Shown in pieces: positions 63,206-64,000 of a stretch of 64,000 nt of DNA (the stretch's first letter is position 1; the number at the start of each line of letters is the position of its first letter). The stretch covers positions 744,001 through 808,000 of the forward strand of contig JAFKAC010000009.1 in the NCBI GenBank assembly GCA_025766275.1, in the 5' to 3' direction. The position numbers and the translations under genes were made by a program. Under the pieces are notes generated by a model. That model was not told where the DNA came from, did no database searches, and saw nothing but the letters and a program-made list of their open reading frames with translations. Source of the DNA: Lactarius indigo. Lineage: Eukaryota > Basidiomycota > Agaricomycetes > Russulales > Russulaceae.

Positions 63206-64000
63206 TCTCGCGGTTTGATAACAGCCGTAATAATTGGCGCTCCAGCACCGTATGCGTACATATAAATACAAGTGGCAAGCCATGTCCGTCGTTAGGCTGC
63301 CACGCCGAAAACATGATGTCCTACTTCGTGATAAGCACCTCCGCATGAGTTAATGATTTCCGCCCCTCTTCCGAGAGCAAATCAGAAAAGTTTCCGGATC
63401 GATATGTTTTCCGATGTGATTGTGGCGGTATGTCGTTGGCGTTGTGCGTACAGCACCCACTCTTTTGACTTGCCTCGAGGATCCAGAGAGATCGGCCGGG
63501 GTGTGTATCTCCGAGGGACAGATACAAACGGGGGTGTTTACGTAATAAGACGATGGGGCAGTCCGCAATGTGGCGTGCGGGTGTGGGTAACAACTACTAG
63601 AGGGGGAGATATTGAGGGCGATTATAAATAGTGCTATACGAACGGATGTGAAACAGATACAGAGATAGACCTTGCAGATCAGATCAGAACCATTCCTCGT
63701 CATGAGAGAAAACACGGTTACGTTAAACGCATGCACTGGAGAGAGAGGGCTTGTCGGCGTTTTGGAAGAGAAGGGATGCGGATTCGTTTAGTAATAATGA
63801 TTATCGTCGTTGCGTTTGTAGTGTCGCTGGCGTTGCTGCTGCTGCTGCTGCTGGGGCTGCTTTTCAAAGGTGGCGTGGCTTGTGGGCGAGAGACACGTCC
63901 AAGCACGCACGACGCGGCGTAGACGCTCTACGTACGGAACAAGCTGTCAGAGGAAGGGGAAAAGGAACAAGGAAACGTTTACACACCTCTCGCCCGCCGC
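63206..64000. other. Region downstream of RPL4, no gene supported
   Basis: 795 bp. Two open frames overlap at 63718-63922 over a GCTGCT/CAGCAG run, with Leu-rich and Ser-rich products driven by the repeat. A gene on the minus strand could begin or end beyond the window; nothing decisive is visible. Confidence 0.45.

Noticed and set aside
63718..63922. Overlapping Leu-rich (plus) and Ser-rich (minus) frames near the right end
   Set aside because: Both are driven by a GCTGCT/CAGCAG run; no splice sites or conserved motif seen.

Overview
The window is nuclear DNA from a filamentous basidiomycete, most likely an Agaricomycete mushroom. The evidence is intron-dense genes with short GT-AG introns (about 45-110 bp), Plavaka-type DNA transposons, and the DUF6535 and DUF6532 families, which are expanded in mushrooms. 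I cannot name the species. No CRISPR array, rRNA or convincing tRNA gene was seen.

About 1-49.9 kb is a transposon-ridden block built on a same-strand tandem array of four DUF6535 genes (A, B, C, D). Gene A has been cut into three pieces (1-404, 24090-25403, 39443-39510) by two Plavaka-type elements. Plavaka-1 spans 405-24089 with 3-bp target duplication CTG. Plavaka-2 spans 25404-39442 with target duplication CTT. Each carries a divergently transcribed pair: a multi-exon transposase with an N-terminal Cys/His zinc motif (plus strand) and a DUF6532 protein (minus strand). Plavaka-1 was then hit by chromovirus gypsy-1 (1928-16609, TSD CAGAT), which was itself hit by an apparently intact copia element (8762-15600, TSD CTGTA). 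That gives four levels of nesting. A solo gypsy LTR (18482-18989, TSD CACGA) sits in the Plavaka-1 transposase gene. A second gypsy copy (29691-37527, TSD CGGAG) splits the Plavaka-2 transposase.

Gene B (40436-44187) is a pseudogene interrupted by fragments of a pyruvate decarboxylase-like gene and a casein-kinase-1-like gene. Gene C (44729-47004) is the only intact array member. Gene D (47590-49075) is a relic, followed by a broken quinone-oxidoreductase gene.

From about 50 kb onward the DNA is ordinary host sequence: a secreted or membrane-tethered GtaA-type glutaminase (one frameshift), a CaMKK/Ssp1-like protein kinase, a UPF0014 (FetB/ALS3-like) membrane protein, one hypothetical gene, and ribosomal protein RPL4, whose six exons resolve fully.

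The most unusual signals are as follows. (1) Nearly every one-base frameshift I could place, in both gypsy copies, in the Plavaka-2 transposase and in the glutaminase, is an A (or T) inserted inside a CpG, giving CAG or CTG. (2) The gypsy family has an 11-nt primer site complementary to its own predicted transcript 5' end, implying Tf1-type self-priming. (3) The two-gene Plavaka module has resolvable ends. (4) The chromovirus carries a long uncharacterised C-terminal extension after the chromodomain.
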